Positions 45,268-54,533 are shown, counted from the first letter of the stretch. The stretch: 64,000 bases of DNA from WJMT01 sp964624145 (GCA_964624145.1 CAZUXT010000003.1:143677-207676); one strand, 5' to 3'. The notes: generated from the sequence alone by a model not told the origin. Made by a program: numbers and translations.

Positions 45268-45435
45268 TTTCAATACCCTTTACACAAAATCTTACGGTTT
45301 TATAAAACAAGCTCCAGGCAATCCGTCTAGTCCCCCACTTCTATCTCGTCTATTCATGCTTTTTATAATATCTCATTTTCGTTTTGTCAAATGCAATAGC
45401 CTTTTAGGATGATTTGGGGGGTGATATTATTGCCC

Positions 45436-45464
45436 TTGAGTTGCTTTTTCTCTTTGATTATTAT
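45436..45464 (+). promoter_or_regulatory. Putative promoter of the lyase-like gene
   Basis: TTGAGT, a 17-base spacer and TATTAT, about 50 bases before the ATG at 45517. Confidence 0.4.
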
Positions 45465-45516
45465 AAAGACAAATACAATGCATCTGAATTCAATCTTCTT
45501 TTAAGGAAGCCATATT

Positions 45517-47835
45517 ATGAAAAAATATCCATTAAAAGTCTTTTTTGCAGCTATTTCCCTGATAGGTCTTTTTCTTCCCCATTTGGCCTTTGCTGATACA
45601 GAACCTGTTCCCCTGTCAAAATATCTCAATTATGCCCGCCAGTCTGCGGATTGGACATGGGAACATTATGACGAGAGAATCGCGGCCTGGAGAAAAAATT
45701 TTGATCCTGAGAATATTTTTGGCTACCGACCCCCGGGAGGTCTCTTGGAAATGGCTGTCATCTATGCGTATTTGCACCAAATGGAATCCCAACCGGAACA
45801 AGCTGAAAGAGCCCGAGAAGTACTGCTGACCTATGATGAGTTCACAAAAGCTTACCCCCAATGGGCTGTTGAGAAAAGACCTGACTATGATGACAAGCCT
45901 CCGGTACTCCCTGATTTTTTCTCTGCCATGAAATACATAAGAGCCTATATCCTGTTAAAGGACCTGGATGTGCTCTCCTTACAGGAAAAGAAGAGAATCG
46001 AAAGGAATATCGCTGAAAGTATGGCCTACCTTCTCAGGTCCCAGGAATGGGGGCCTATGAACCGGACTGCCCTTAGGGCGGAATCTCTGGCCTGGGCGGT
46101 CAGAGCTCTTCCCGAACACTCCGAAGCAGACAAATGGAGGATGCAGTGCCATGCCCTTGGTAATGATAACTGGGGGAACTGGGAGATAGAGGATGCTTCC
46201 CTTTATAATGCGGTCTGGCTTTATGCCCTGTGCGGATATGCCTCTGTTCAGGATAGAATGGAGGATCTGTTCAAAACACCTGAAATGTATTATTACGCCC
46301 AATATTATCTGCAGCTTTTCTGCCCTGCCGGAATGATTCCGGATTTCGGAGACGCCAACTGGAGGAGCAACTGGAATCGATTCCTTGTCTTTTTTGAAGC
46401 AGCTGCCCGTCAGTATCGAAACAGCCAAATGAAATGGGTGGCTGCCACTCTTGCCCGTAAATTCATAGATTTTGACAATCCGAACAACATCGGACTGGGT
46501 TATATGCTTCTCGACTGCTACATCTGGGGAAGCGACTCAATCAAACCTGTGAAGCCAACAGGATTATCAGGAGAAGTCATGGAAGACATCGTGGGAAAGA
46601 AAATCGTGTTCAGAAACGGATGGGATCCGGAATCGACCTATATGCTCTTAAACTACAGGGATGAAGGCTCCGGAGGCAGCTATTTCAGAGATTATCTCAG
46701 AGACACGATTCCCGTGGAAGAAGAAAAAATGACCCACGGGCATTCCGATGAGAACAGTATCGTTCTCCTGATGTCCGAAGGCTCTGTTCTTCTACATGAC
46801 GGAGGATACAGGGATTATATGCCCAGCGGACCTTTCGGAGCTTACAGGCAGGACTACTTTCACAACCGCCTGTGCGTGAGGCCTGAAAAAATCTTCATGG
46901 GTCAAGAAAAAGGTCAAAACCGCTACGGCACAAAAGAAGCTGTGGTCAGTCAGGATATTCTCGATTTTTTAAGAAATGCCGGTTCCTACAGACCAATCCG
47001 GACGAAAAAAATAGATTTTCTGACCTTTGAGGACTTTGATTACAGCAGAACCCGGCTTATAGATGACCAGATGGGATACGAATGGGATCGGATCCTGGTC
47101 TACATCAAAGATCCTGAAGCCTTCATTGTTTTCGATGTTTTCAAGGCCACGGAAGAAAGCTACTTCACCCTGTCGAATCTCTGGCATACCAGAAAAATAA
47201 TCTCCCGGGGAGATCACTGGTATGATACGGTCTATGACAGAATACAAAAGAACACCTTTCCAACCGACCAACACCTCCTCATCCTCTTCCCCAAGACCCA
47301 CTACAGACTGGAGGGAGTGGTGCCTCAAAAAAGGCACTATCAGGATGAACTCACCATCCACCAGACCACGGCCCAGCATTTCGAACTGACAGAAACGGTC
47401 GGGTTCATCACCGTGCTCATCCCCCACTCCTCTCAAATCAAACCCGAATCTTTTCTGGACAAAGTCATGGTCCTTCCTGTCGAACCCCAGAAAACCGGAA
47501 TGGGTGTGAAGATAAAGCTTGAGAACAGAGAAATTTATGCCGGAGTCAAAAACGATCTGAGACAGGATATGTCCAGAGACTGGAGAAGACCCCGTTACAC
47601 TTATGAAGCCGGAAAAGTCCGGTGGGGGCCTCTTGAATCCAACGGAGATTTTGTGTTTGCTTCGATAAAGGACAATGAGCTTCGCTACACTATTGTCAAT
47701 CTGACAAAAGCGCAGTATCTGGACCAGGTGCTTGTTGATGTTAAACCCGATAGGTCAGGGCTTCTCTTTGATGGAAGTGAAGACAAGCCAGGCAAAACGA
47801 AACTGAGATACTGGCGGGATTCCCATCATTTCTGA
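45517..47835 (+). CDS. Exported heparinase II/III- or alginate-lyase-like protein
   Basis: A 772-aa exported protein; signal peptide ends near HLAFAD. The N-terminal half is helical with many W and Y residues (EHYDERIAAWRKNF, RSQEWGPMNRTALRAESLAW, DNWGNWEIEDASLYNAVW), as expected for an (alpha/alpha)n toroid. The second half contains THGHSDENSIVLLMSEGSVL then LHDGGYRDYM and AYRQDYFHNRLCV, the histidine/tyrosine pattern of heparinase II/III-type lyases that act on uronic acid polymers. AAGGA precedes the ATG. It is a single gene without neighbouring sulfatases or uronate genes. The polymer is unknown, and catalytic residues should be regarded as predicted. Confidence 0.65.
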   Translation: MKKYPLKVFFAAISLIGLFLPHLAFADTEPVPLSKYLNYARQSADWTWEHYDERIAAWRKNFDPENIFGYRPPGGLLEMAVIYAYLHQMESQPEQAERAREVLLTYDEFTKAYPQWAVEKRPDYDDKPPVLPDFFSAMKYIRAYILLKDLDVLSLQEKKRIERNIAESMAYLLRSQEWGPMNRTALRAESLAWAVRALPEHSEADKWRMQCHALGNDNWGNWEIEDASLYNAVWLYALCGYASVQDRMEDLFKTPEMYYYAQYYLQLFCPAGMIPDFGDANWRSNWNRFLVFFEAAARQYRNSQMKWVAATLARKFIDFDNPNNIGLGYMLLDCYIWGSDSIKPVKPTGLSGEVMEDIVGKKIVFRNGWDPESTYMLLNYRDEGSGGSYFRDYLRDTIPVEEEKMTHGHSDENSIVLLMSEGSVLLHDGGYRDYMPSGPFGAYRQDYFHNRLCVRPEKIFMGQEKGQNRYGTKEAVVSQDILDFLRNAGSYRPIRTKKIDFLTFEDFDYSRTRLIDDQMGYEWDRILVYIKDPEAFIVFDVFKATEESYFTLSNLWHTRKIISRGDHWYDTVYDRIQKNTFPTDQHLLILFPKTHYRLEGVVPQKRHYQDELTIHQTTAQHFELTETVGFITVLIPHSSQIKPESFLDKVMVLPVEPQKTGMGVKIKLENREIYAGVKNDLRQDMSRDWRRPRYTYEAGKVRWGPLESNGDFVFASIKDNELRYTIVNLTKAQYLDQVLVDVKPDRSGLLFDGSEDKPGKTKLRYWRDSHHF

Positions 47836-47890
47836 TTTATTTCTATAATATTGTGAGAATGGTGGTAAAATATAGTAAAAAAAATTTTCA

Positions 47891-47922
47891 AACCTGGGTT
47901 ATTCACAAGTCGAGGTTGCTGC
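47891..47922 (+). repeat. Dispersed intergenic repeat, copy 4
   Basis: AACCTGGGTTATTCACAAGT then CGAGGTTGCTGC, terminal AACCT/AGGTT arms. Best match to the consensus. Confidence 0.75.
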
Positions 47923-48062
47923 AGATGCGAGGCACAGGGTGCGAAGCTGTGGTCCTTCACCGCAAGTATCCTGTAACGAAGCAGATGCAGTGAGATCGGC
48001 TTGCCTTAATGGTAAAAAAATGGCGATTAAAATGAAAGTGAATACAGACACAGATTTTTCAG

Positions 48063-48091
48063 TTGTCTTTTTTTTAGAAAAAACGTATATC
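48063..48091 (+). promoter_or_regulatory. Putative promoter of tricorn-like gene A
   Basis: TTGTCT, a 17-base spacer and TATATC; the transcript start would give a leader of about 80 bases. Confidence 0.45.
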
Positions 48092-48178
48092 CTAGAAAAC
48101 AAGGCAAAGAAATGAACGTCGCCATTTTTTTATGAATAGGTCAGGGAAAATAATATGTATTTTAAAAGGGAGCATAAA

Positions 48179-51100
48179 ATGAAAAAATCTTTAAGGCTGT
48201 TGTGTATGGTTTTGATATCTTTTGTGTTGGTTTTCTCCTCTTCTTTAAAAGGAATCGATACAAAGGATACGAAAATGCTGACTCATCCTGCTGTTAGTCA
48301 GGAAAATATTGTGTTTTCTTATTCGAATGATCTATGGATCGCGGACTTGAGCGGAAAAAATGTGCGCCGTCTGACTTCGCATAAAGGCATGGAATCCTTC
48401 CCTGTTTTTTCCCCTGACGGAAAATGGATCGCCTTCAGTGGGGAATATGACGGAAATACCGATGTCTATATCATTCCTGTCCAGGGCGGCATTCCAAAGC
48501 GGTTGACCTGGCATCCTTATTCAGATACAGTCAGAGCCTTCACTCCGGACGGAAAATTCGTGGTCTTTATGTCCTCCCGTTTCTCTTTCTCCTACTCCCG
48601 CTCTCAGCTCTATAAAGTATCCATAGACGGAGGGATTCCTGTACCGGAAAAAATACCCTATGCCACCAAAGCATCCTATTCCCCTGATGGAAAAAAGATA
48701 GCCTATACGCCTTTTGGAGAGGCTTTTCATCAGTGGAAGCACTACCGTGGAGGCACTTTCTCAAGAATATGGATTATAACCCTCAGTGACAGTTCCGTAG
48801 AAAGCATTCCTCAACCAGAAGGAAGATGCAATGATACAGATCCTCTGTGGGTCCACAATCAAATATATTTCCGTTCTGATAGAAACGGAGAATTCAATCT
48901 CTTCTCCTTTGATACGGAAACAAAGGAAATAAAACAGCTTACCGATTATCAGGATTTTCCTGTTGTCTCGGCTTCATCTAGTGATGATAAGGTCCTTTTC
49001 GAGCAAAAGGGAAAACTCCATTTATTTGACATCCATGACGGAACAGTGGATGACCTTTCCGTTGGCGTGGCCACAGATCTTATGGGATTAAGGCCCAGAT
49101 ATGTCAACGGAAGCCAGTATATAAGAAATGCGGACATATCACCTACCGGTGCAAGAGCTGTTCTTGAATTCAGAGGTGAAATCATAACCCTTCCTGCGGA
49201 AAAAGGTGACTTTCGCAACATCACAGAAACCGCAGGAATCAACGAAAGGGACCCTGCCTGGTCGCCCGACGGGAAAAAAATCGCTTATTTTTCAGATGAG
49301 AACGGAGAATACGCCCTTCATATTAAAGAGCCGGGGATGAAAGGCGAAGTGAAAAAATACCCAATAGACGGAGCCGGTTTCTACGACAGGCCTTTCTGGT
49401 CCCCTGACAGCAAAAAAATCTCCTATACAGATAATTCCTGGAGCCTGTACTGGTTTGACACTGAGACCGGAAAATCCCATAAAATCGCATCCGAATACCT
49501 TTACGGACCTTCGGGCTTGAAAACCATCCGGGGAGTCTGGTCCCCTGACTCAAAATGGATCGCATACACGCTGAACACCGAAGCCTATATTCAAAAGGTC
49601 TATGTGTATTCCATAGAAGAAGACAAATCGCATCCCATCACCGACGGATTGAGCGAAGTGAGCGATCCTGTGTTTGATCCCAGCGGCAAGTATCTTTACT
49701 TTTTCGCCTCCACAGATGCAGGTCCGGTAAAACACTGGTTCGCCATGTCCAGCGCGGACATGAGAATGACCAATGCGATTTATTTGGCTGTGCTTCAAAA
49801 AGATGTCCCTTCTCCTTTGGCCAAAGAAAGCGATGAGGAAAAAGGATTGGAAAACGAAAAACCGGACAAAAAGAACGATGAAGAAAAGGAAAAGGAAGAA
49901 TTCCGCATCGACTTCGAAGGACTCAATGAGCGCATTCTGAGTATTCCCGTCCCGGAGGGAAATTATGGTTCCCTTCAGACGGGAATCAGCGGCCAGATCT
50001 TCTATCTGGAAGCCCCGCCCGACAGCAGCGTCCCTTACTCCCGCGAAACAAAACTGCATAAATTCGACCTGGATAAACGCAAAGATACAGTCATCCTGAC
50101 CGGTGTCAATGGATACACACTATCAGCCGACTACAAAAAACTTCTTTATATTTCAGGCAGAAATTTGTTCATCACCAATATCGCCGACAGCATAAAGCCG
50201 GGCCAGGGAAAATTAAACACAGAATCCATTCAGGTCCAAATAGATCCGCCCAAAGAATGGAAACAGATATATCACGAGGAATGGAGGATCAACAGGGACT
50301 ACTTTTATGATCCGAATATGCATGGAGTGGACTGGGAAAAAATGCAGAAAAAATATTCCGTGTTCCTGCCTTACATCTCCTGCCGCCAGGACCTGAATAG
50401 AGTGATACAGTGGATGTGCAGCGAATTGGGAGTGGGCCATCACAGAGTTGGCGGCGGAGACACCCTTACCGGAACCGATAGGGTCCCGGTCGGCCTGTTA
50501 GGAGCTGATTACTCCATTGAAAACGGCCGTTACCGGTTCAAAAAAGTATTTGGAGGCCTCAACTGGAATCCGGAGCTCCGCTCCCCGCTCACCGAACCCG
50601 GAGTGGACGTGAAGCAGGGAGACTATCTCATTGCGGTTAATGGCGAACAAGTCAAACCCCCTGAAAATATCTTCAAATTTTTTGAAAACACAGCCAACCG
50701 GTTGATTGAAATAACTGTCAGCTCTGATCCGGAAGGAAAAAATCCACGTGATGTGGATGTGGTCCCTCTTTCCAGTGAATACACTCTCAGAAACAGAGAT
50801 TGGGTGGAAGGCAATATCGACAAGGTGAATGAAGCAACTGGAGGGAAAGTGGCCTATGTCTATGTTCCTAATACGAGCACATTAGGACACACATATTTTA
50901 AGAGATATTTCTTTCCCCAATCACATAAAGACGCCATAATTGTTGACGAACGGTTCAACGGCGGCGGCTCAGTTGCTGATTACTATATTGATATACTAAG
51001 GCGGCCTTATGTGTGCTACTGGAATATGAGATACGGTGCAGACCTTAAAACACCGAGCGCTTCCATTCAGGGACCTAAGGTCATGCTTATCAATGAATCC

Positions 51101-51442
51101 GCAGGTTCAGGCGGCGACCTTCTTCCCTGGATGTTCAGAAAGTTCCAATTAGGGAAACTCATAGGAACCAGAACCTGGGGAGGCCTGGTCGGAACACTCG
51201 GATTCCCTGTTCTCATGGACGGAGGATATGTCACAGCCCCCAATCTGGCCATCTGGACAGAAGACGGCTGGGTCGTTGAAAACGAAGGAGTTCCGCCGGA
51301 CATCAAAGTCCAGCAGACACCGTCTGAAATTCTGAAAGGTCATGACCCCCAGTTGGAAAAAGCCATTCAGGTCGTGCTTGAAGAACTGAAGAAAAATCCC
51401 CCGAAGAAACCGCAAAGACCCCCGTACAAAAAGATAAAATAA
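48179..51442 (+). CDS. Exported tricorn-like S41 protease (paralogue A)
   Basis: A 1087-aa exported protease; start is the ATG of MKKSLRLLCM because AGGGAG lies just before it. Residues about 35-560 form WD40-like/TolB (PD40) blades with many SPDGK and WSPDSK motifs, a lysine/glutamate-rich linker (about 545-580) follows, then a PDZ domain and the C-terminal S41 catalytic domain. The nucleophile region reads NESAGSGGDLLPW and the ligand loop DERFNGGGSV. The site that is SH in Thermoplasma tricorn reads GVGHHRVGGG here, so the auxiliary serine is glycine. Peptides from larger proteases are the expected substrates. A second, more canonical paralogue sits at 59376. Confidence 0.88.
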   Translation: MKKSLRLLCMVLISFVLVFSSSLKGIDTKDTKMLTHPAVSQENIVFSYSNDLWIADLSGKNVRRLTSHKGMESFPVFSPDGKWIAFSGEYDGNTDVYIIPVQGGIPKRLTWHPYSDTVRAFTPDGKFVVFMSSRFSFSYSRSQLYKVSIDGGIPVPEKIPYATKASYSPDGKKIAYTPFGEAFHQWKHYRGGTFSRIWIITLSDSSVESIPQPEGRCNDTDPLWVHNQIYFRSDRNGEFNLFSFDTETKEIKQLTDYQDFPVVSASSSDDKVLFEQKGKLHLFDIHDGTVDDLSVGVATDLMGLRPRYVNGSQYIRNADISPTGARAVLEFRGEIITLPAEKGDFRNITETAGINERDPAWSPDGKKIAYFSDENGEYALHIKEPGMKGEVKKYPIDGAGFYDRPFWSPDSKKISYTDNSWSLYWFDTETGKSHKIASEYLYGPSGLKTIRGVWSPDSKWIAYTLNTEAYIQKVYVYSIEEDKSHPITDGLSEVSDPVFDPSGKYLYFFASTDAGPVKHWFAMSSADMRMTNAIYLAVLQKDVPSPLAKESDEEKGLENEKPDKKNDEEKEKEEFRIDFEGLNERILSIPVPEGNYGSLQTGISGQIFYLEAPPDSSVPYSRETKLHKFDLDKRKDTVILTGVNGYTLSADYKKLLYISGRNLFITNIADSIKPGQGKLNTESIQVQIDPPKEWKQIYHEEWRINRDYFYDPNMHGVDWEKMQKKYSVFLPYISCRQDLNRVIQWMCSELGVGHHRVGGGDTLTGTDRVPVGLLGADYSIENGRYRFKKVFGGLNWNPELRSPLTEPGVDVKQGDYLIAVNGEQVKPPENIFKFFENTANRLIEITVSSDPEGKNPRDVDVVPLSSEYTLRNRDWVEGNIDKVNEATGGKVAYVYVPNTSTLGHTYFKRYFFPQSHKDAIIVDERFNGGGSVADYYIDILRRPYVCYWNMRYGADLKTPSASIQGPKVMLINESAGSGGDLLPWMFRKFQLGKLIGTRTWGGLVGTLGFPVLMDGGYVTAPNLAIWTEDGWVVENEGVPPDIKVQQTPSEILKGHDPQLEKAIQVVLEELKKNPPKKPQRPPYKKIK

Positions 51443-51476
51443 CGCGCAGGAAATTCTTCAATTACCTGAATTTTCT

Positions 51477-51505
51477 CCTGGTTATTCAAGAGCCGAGGTT
51501 GCTGC
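51477..51505 (+). repeat. Dispersed intergenic repeat, copy 5
   Basis: CCTGGTTATTCAAGAGCCGA then GGTTGCTGC, just upstream of the AbiE cassette and in the same orientation as copy 6 at its far end. Confidence 0.65.
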
Positions 51506-51538
51506 GTCATTGCATAGTTTATAATTATACTTAAATGC

Positions 51539-51551
51539 CTACTTAAAGTAG
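51539..51551. promoter_or_regulatory. Perfect inverted repeat, putative AbiEi operator 1
   Basis: CTACTTAAAGTAG is a perfect 6+1+6 palindrome, followed by a CAAAATA stretch also found after the second palindrome. AbiEi antitoxins of related systems bind inverted repeats in their own promoter, so this is a candidate operator. Confidence 0.55.
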
Positions 51552-51601
51552 CCAAAATAGAATATAAATAAACCAAATAAAGGCCTATCATAAGGATACA
51601 C

Positions 51602-51630
51602 TTGACATGAGTTTATATTTAATCTAATAT
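51602..51630 (+). promoter_or_regulatory. abiE promoter (TTGACA, 17 bases, TAATAT)
   Basis: A near-consensus sigma70 promoter. The predicted start of transcription falls about 7 bases after the -10 box, at or next to the A of the abiEi ATG (51638), so the message is predicted to be leaderless. No Shine-Dalgarno is present. Confidence 0.7.
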
Positions 51631-51631
51631 A

Positions 51632-51646
51632 CCTACTATGAGTAGG
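51632..51646. promoter_or_regulatory. Perfect inverted repeat spanning the abiEi start codon, putative operator 2
   Basis: CCTACT-ATG-AGTAGG is a perfect 6+3+6 palindrome whose centre is the abiEi ATG itself. It shares CCTACT/AGTAGG-type half-sites with the palindrome at 51539, 93 bases upstream. Confidence 0.65.
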
Positions 51647-52402
51647 CAAAATATAAGTAAAATAAACTTTTTAATGAAAATTTGGGCAAAAAATACCGTG
51701 TCTGTGTATTCCTGGCTCAATGAACATGGGGTAAATCGTAAGTTAGCGCAAAAATATTTAATAAGCGGCTGGTTAGAACGGGTAGGCAGAGGTGCTTTTA
51801 AAAAAGCCGTAGAAGAGGTCGATTGGACAGGCGCTGTTTATGCTATACAGGCGCAGATGAAGAAGACTGTTCATCCAGCAGGAAAGACAGCTCTTCAGCT
51901 TCTTGGAAGAGCTCAATACATCCCAGCTGTCTTTAAAGAGCGCAAGATAGTGCTTTTTGGATTGCAGAATGAAAAACTTCCTGCCTGGTTCAAAAAATAT
52001 AACTGGGGAGTTAGGATACATTATGTTATGAGTGGGCTGTTTGGTGATGCAATAGATCTTGGTATGACTTCATATGATACAGGCAATTATGAAATAAATA
52101 TATCTGCTGCTGAAAGGGCTGCATTGGAATTTTGTTATGATGTCCCGGTAAAAGAGTCTTTTAAGGAACTGGATGAAATAACATCATCTCTTACTACCTT
52201 GCGGCCTCATTTAGTACAAAAACTACTTGAGGAATGCAGCTCAGTCAAAGCAAAAAGGCTGTTCATGTATCTGGCAGAAAAACATGAACATGCCTGGGCT
52301 AATAAAATAGACCTGTCAAAAGTTGATTTAGGAAAAGGCAAAAGAGCGCTCTGCAAAAACGGGCGATATGACCCAAAATACAAAATAGTAGTACCGAAAT
52401 GA
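51638..52402 (+). CDS. abiEi: AbiEi-type type IV antitoxin
   Basis: A 254-aa winged-helix antitoxin. The N-terminal domain (YSWLNEHGVNRKLAQKYLIS and GWLERVGRGAFKKA) matches the AbiEi N-terminal helix-turn-helix; HPAGKTALQLLGRAQYIP and ISAAERAALEFCYDVP match the C-terminal domain. In this family the antitoxin represses its own operon and counters the nucleotidyltransferase toxin AbiEii. The ATG is in the middle of a perfect palindrome and no ribosome site is visible, fitting a leaderless message. It overlaps abiEii by four bases. The cassette looks more AT-rich than neighbouring genes, in keeping with acquisition by transfer. Confidence 0.9.
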   Translation: MSRQNISKINFLMKIWAKNTVSVYSWLNEHGVNRKLAQKYLISGWLERVGRGAFKKAVEEVDWTGAVYAIQAQMKKTVHPAGKTALQLLGRAQYIPAVFKERKIVLFGLQNEKLPAWFKKYNWGVRIHYVMSGLFGDAIDLGMTSYDTGNYEINISAAERAALEFCYDVPVKESFKELDEITSSLTTLRPHLVQKLLEECSSVKAKRLFMYLAEKHEHAWANKIDLSKVDLGKGKRALCKNGRYDPKYKIVVPK

Positions 52403-53322
52403 AAAAAAGTTTCAAAAACATATTTTATCAACAAGCCGATCTTTTGATATCAGTATTGCCTTATGTGTATAAAGAGAGTGATTTTGCCATACATGGCGGT
52501 ACAGCTATAAATTTCTTTATTCGTGACATGCCACGAATATCGGTTGATATAGATTTGATCTATCAAGAAATACTGCCCCGAGATGATACCCTAAAAAATA
52601 TCAGTGAAGGATTAAAAGCTATATCAGATGGAATCAAATCTGATGTACAGGGGATTAAAGCCGAGCAGAAAATTCGTGGAGATAATTTGACCAGCAAACT
52701 CTTTGTCACAAGAGAAAACGCACTAATCAAAATAGAACCGAATCAGATTATTCGAGGGAATGTTTTCGGCACACAGGACAGGGATATCTCTCCAAGAGCT
52801 GAAGAAGTATTTGAGAAATTTGTAACTTCGAAGATAATGTCATTTGAAGATGTTTATGGTTCAAAGATTTGCGCTGCTTTGGACCGGCAACATCCGAGGG
52901 ACCTGTTTGACATCAAATTGTTACTACAAAACGAAGGCATAACTGAAAAGACAAAAAAAGCGTTCCTTGTGTATTTGATTAGCAACAATAGACCAATAGC
53001 TGAATTATTGGAACCTCACATACTGGATATAAAACCTGTATTTGAAAAAGAATTTACTGGAATGGTTGTCAATGAGGTTGAACTAGAGGAGTTATTGATT
53101 ACCAGAGAAAGATTGATAAGGATTATTAATGATAATATAAGTGATAATGAGAAAGAATTCCTGGTTTCCTTTAAGGAAGGCGAGCCCAAATGGGATTTGC
53201 TTGGAGTAGAAAGCGTCAGTGAATTACCTTCAATAAAATGGAAGCTAATCAACATTGGTAAAATGAGTTCTTCAAAACACAATGAGGCAATAAACAAGCT
53301 GAAAAAAGCATTAAAATATTAA
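52399..53322 (+). CDS. abiEii: AbiEii-type nucleotidyltransferase toxin
   Basis: A 307-aa nucleotidyltransferase of the AbiEii/AbiGii family. The catalytic loop HGGTAINFFIRDMPRISVDI (GGT and the DxD in VDIDLIY) is intact, followed by KIMSFEDVYGSKICAALDRQ and HPRDLFDIKLLL. Members block translation by modifying tRNA acceptor ends and can abort phage infection. Its ATG overlaps the abiEi stop (ATGA). The stop codon abuts a dispersed repeat (53321), so the whole cassette sits between two copies of that repeat. Confidence 0.93.
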   Translation: MKKSFKNIFYQQADLLISVLPYVYKESDFAIHGGTAINFFIRDMPRISVDIDLIYQEILPRDDTLKNISEGLKAISDGIKSDVQGIKAEQKIRGDNLTSKLFVTRENALIKIEPNQIIRGNVFGTQDRDISPRAEEVFEKFVTSKIMSFEDVYGSKICAALDRQHPRDLFDIKLLLQNEGITEKTKKAFLVYLISNNRPIAELLEPHILDIKPVFEKEFTGMVVNEVELEELLITRERLIRIINDNISDNEKEFLVSFKEGEPKWDLLGVESVSELPSIKWKLINIGKMSSSKHNEAINKLKKALKY

Positions 53323-53343
53323 CCCGGACTATTCACGAGGGTT
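53321..53343 (+). repeat. Dispersed intergenic repeat, copy 6 (divergent)
   Basis: AACCCGGACTATTCACGAGG then GTT, with AACCC/GGGTT arms. It spans from the abiEii stop codon to the convergent stop of the oxidase gene. Confidence 0.5.
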
Positions 53344-54466
53344 ATTTAAGGCTTTCCTTACTCCCGAAGGAACGGCTGATTGAGAACTCACTGAAATCAA
53401 CATCCCACCTATCATGAACCATATAAGAGACAAGATGTTTGCATATGCCGGGACCGAACATAAATCCATGCCCTGACATGCCGGAGGCGACATAAAGGTT
53501 TTCCACTTCGGTCTGGTCCACTATGGGACTGCCGTCCGGGGTCATGGTATAGCATCCGGCCCAGTGCCTTAAAATCGCGGCTTTTTCCAGCTCCGGAACC
53601 AGACGGACCATTCTTTGTGCCATTTCGAGCAAAAATTCACACGAGCTGTCTTCCCGTATGCCCGGAACATTGGGATCAGGAGTGTAACAGCCTATGACTT
53701 GACCGGTTAAAAGCTGCTGGAAATAGCATCCGTCTTTCCGGTAATCGACCAACATGGGCTCAATGATTCTTGGTATTCTCTCTGTTATGACAGCCTCATG
53801 TCTTTCAGGATAAAGGGGAAGGTCCAATCCCACTTTTTTACCGAGCTCTCTTGTCCATGCCCCCGAACTCAGAAGGACTTTGTTGGCCTCTATCAAGTTT
53901 CCGTCTGCTAACGTCAGAAGGAAATTTTCTTTTTTCTCGATCCCAGACACCGGATTATGAAGGTAAAAATCTCCATCTCTTTCATCGATTTTCTTCTTAT
54001 AACCTTTCAATACGGCGAACGGATAAGCCTGCCCGTCATCCGGACAATACGCTGCTCCCAGAAGGCCGTCGATATTCAATCCAGGCACAACAGATAAAGC
54101 TTCCTCCGGACTCAGCAGGGAAACGTTTATCCCTTCTTTTTTCTGGAGTTCGATGTTTGATTCAAATACGTTGAGAAGGCCCTCATCATGGGCCATGAGA
54201 AGATAGCCGCTCTTAGCGAAATCAACAGAAAATCCGAATTCATCCTCCATTTGAGAAAAAAGAGAAACACTCTCTTTCATGAGTCCGATGGATGCCGTGG
54301 TTGAAAACTGCTGCCGTATCCCAGAGATGCACCGCCCTGTTGAGCCCGAGCCTATATAGCTCTTGTCTATGACAGCTGTTTTCAATCCTTCCTTGCTTAG
54401 ATTATAGGCAGCAGCCATGCCGATTATGCCGGCGCCGATAATGGCTGAGTCATAGGTTTTTTTCAT
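53342..54466 (-). CDS. FAD-dependent amino/imino-acid oxidase (HcnC/SoxB-like)
   Basis: A 374-aa DAO-family flavoprotein. The dinucleotide-binding N-terminus is AIIGAGIIGMAAAYNLS, and the middle has PDDGQAYPFAVLKGY; the C-terminus ends in NLYVASGMSGHGFMFGPGIC, a flavin-contact loop. It resembles HcnC and the beta subunit of sarcosine or D-hydroxyproline dehydrogenase. The partners (an HcnA-like 2Fe-2S protein and an HcnB-like flavoprotein) are encoded divergently from 54598. In the known HcnABC, LhpBEF and soxBA-type enzymes these three form one complex that oxidises glycine or cyclic imino acids. The substrate is undecided. Confidence 0.85.
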   Translation of the reverse strand: MKKTYDSAIIGAGIIGMAAAYNLSKEGLKTAVIDKSYIGSGSTGRCISGIRQQFSTTASIGLMKESVSLFSQMEDEFGFSVDFAKSGYLLMAHDEGLLNVFESNIELQKKEGINVSLLSPEEALSVVPGLNIDGLLGAAYCPDDGQAYPFAVLKGYKKKIDERDGDFYLHNPVSGIEKKENFLLTLADGNLIEANKVLLSSGAWTRELGKKVGLDLPLYPERHEAVITERIPRIIEPMLVDYRKDGCYFQQLLTGQVIGCYTPDPNVPGIREDSSCEFLLEMAQRMVRLVPELEKAAILRHWAGCYTMTPDGSPIVDQTEVENLYVASGMSGHGFMFGPGICKHLVSYMVHDRWDVDFSEFSISRSFGSKESLK

Positions 54467-54533
54467 TCTTTCTCTCTAAATAAGAAGATATTTTTTATCA
54501 CAGGTTTTTCTCTAAGTCAAATTAAAACATGTC

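Larger units (their letters stand above)
47836..48178. other. 343-bp intergenic stretch with repeat copy and promoter
   Basis: No supported ORF. It holds dispersed repeat copy 4, a segment near 47990 resembling that at 3888-3945, and the promoter-like site at 48063-48091. Confidence 0.5.

Noticed and set aside
45414..45596. 60-codon plus-strand frame upstream of the lyase-like gene
   Set aside because: It overlaps the true start region of the gene at 45517 in another frame and covers its promoter.
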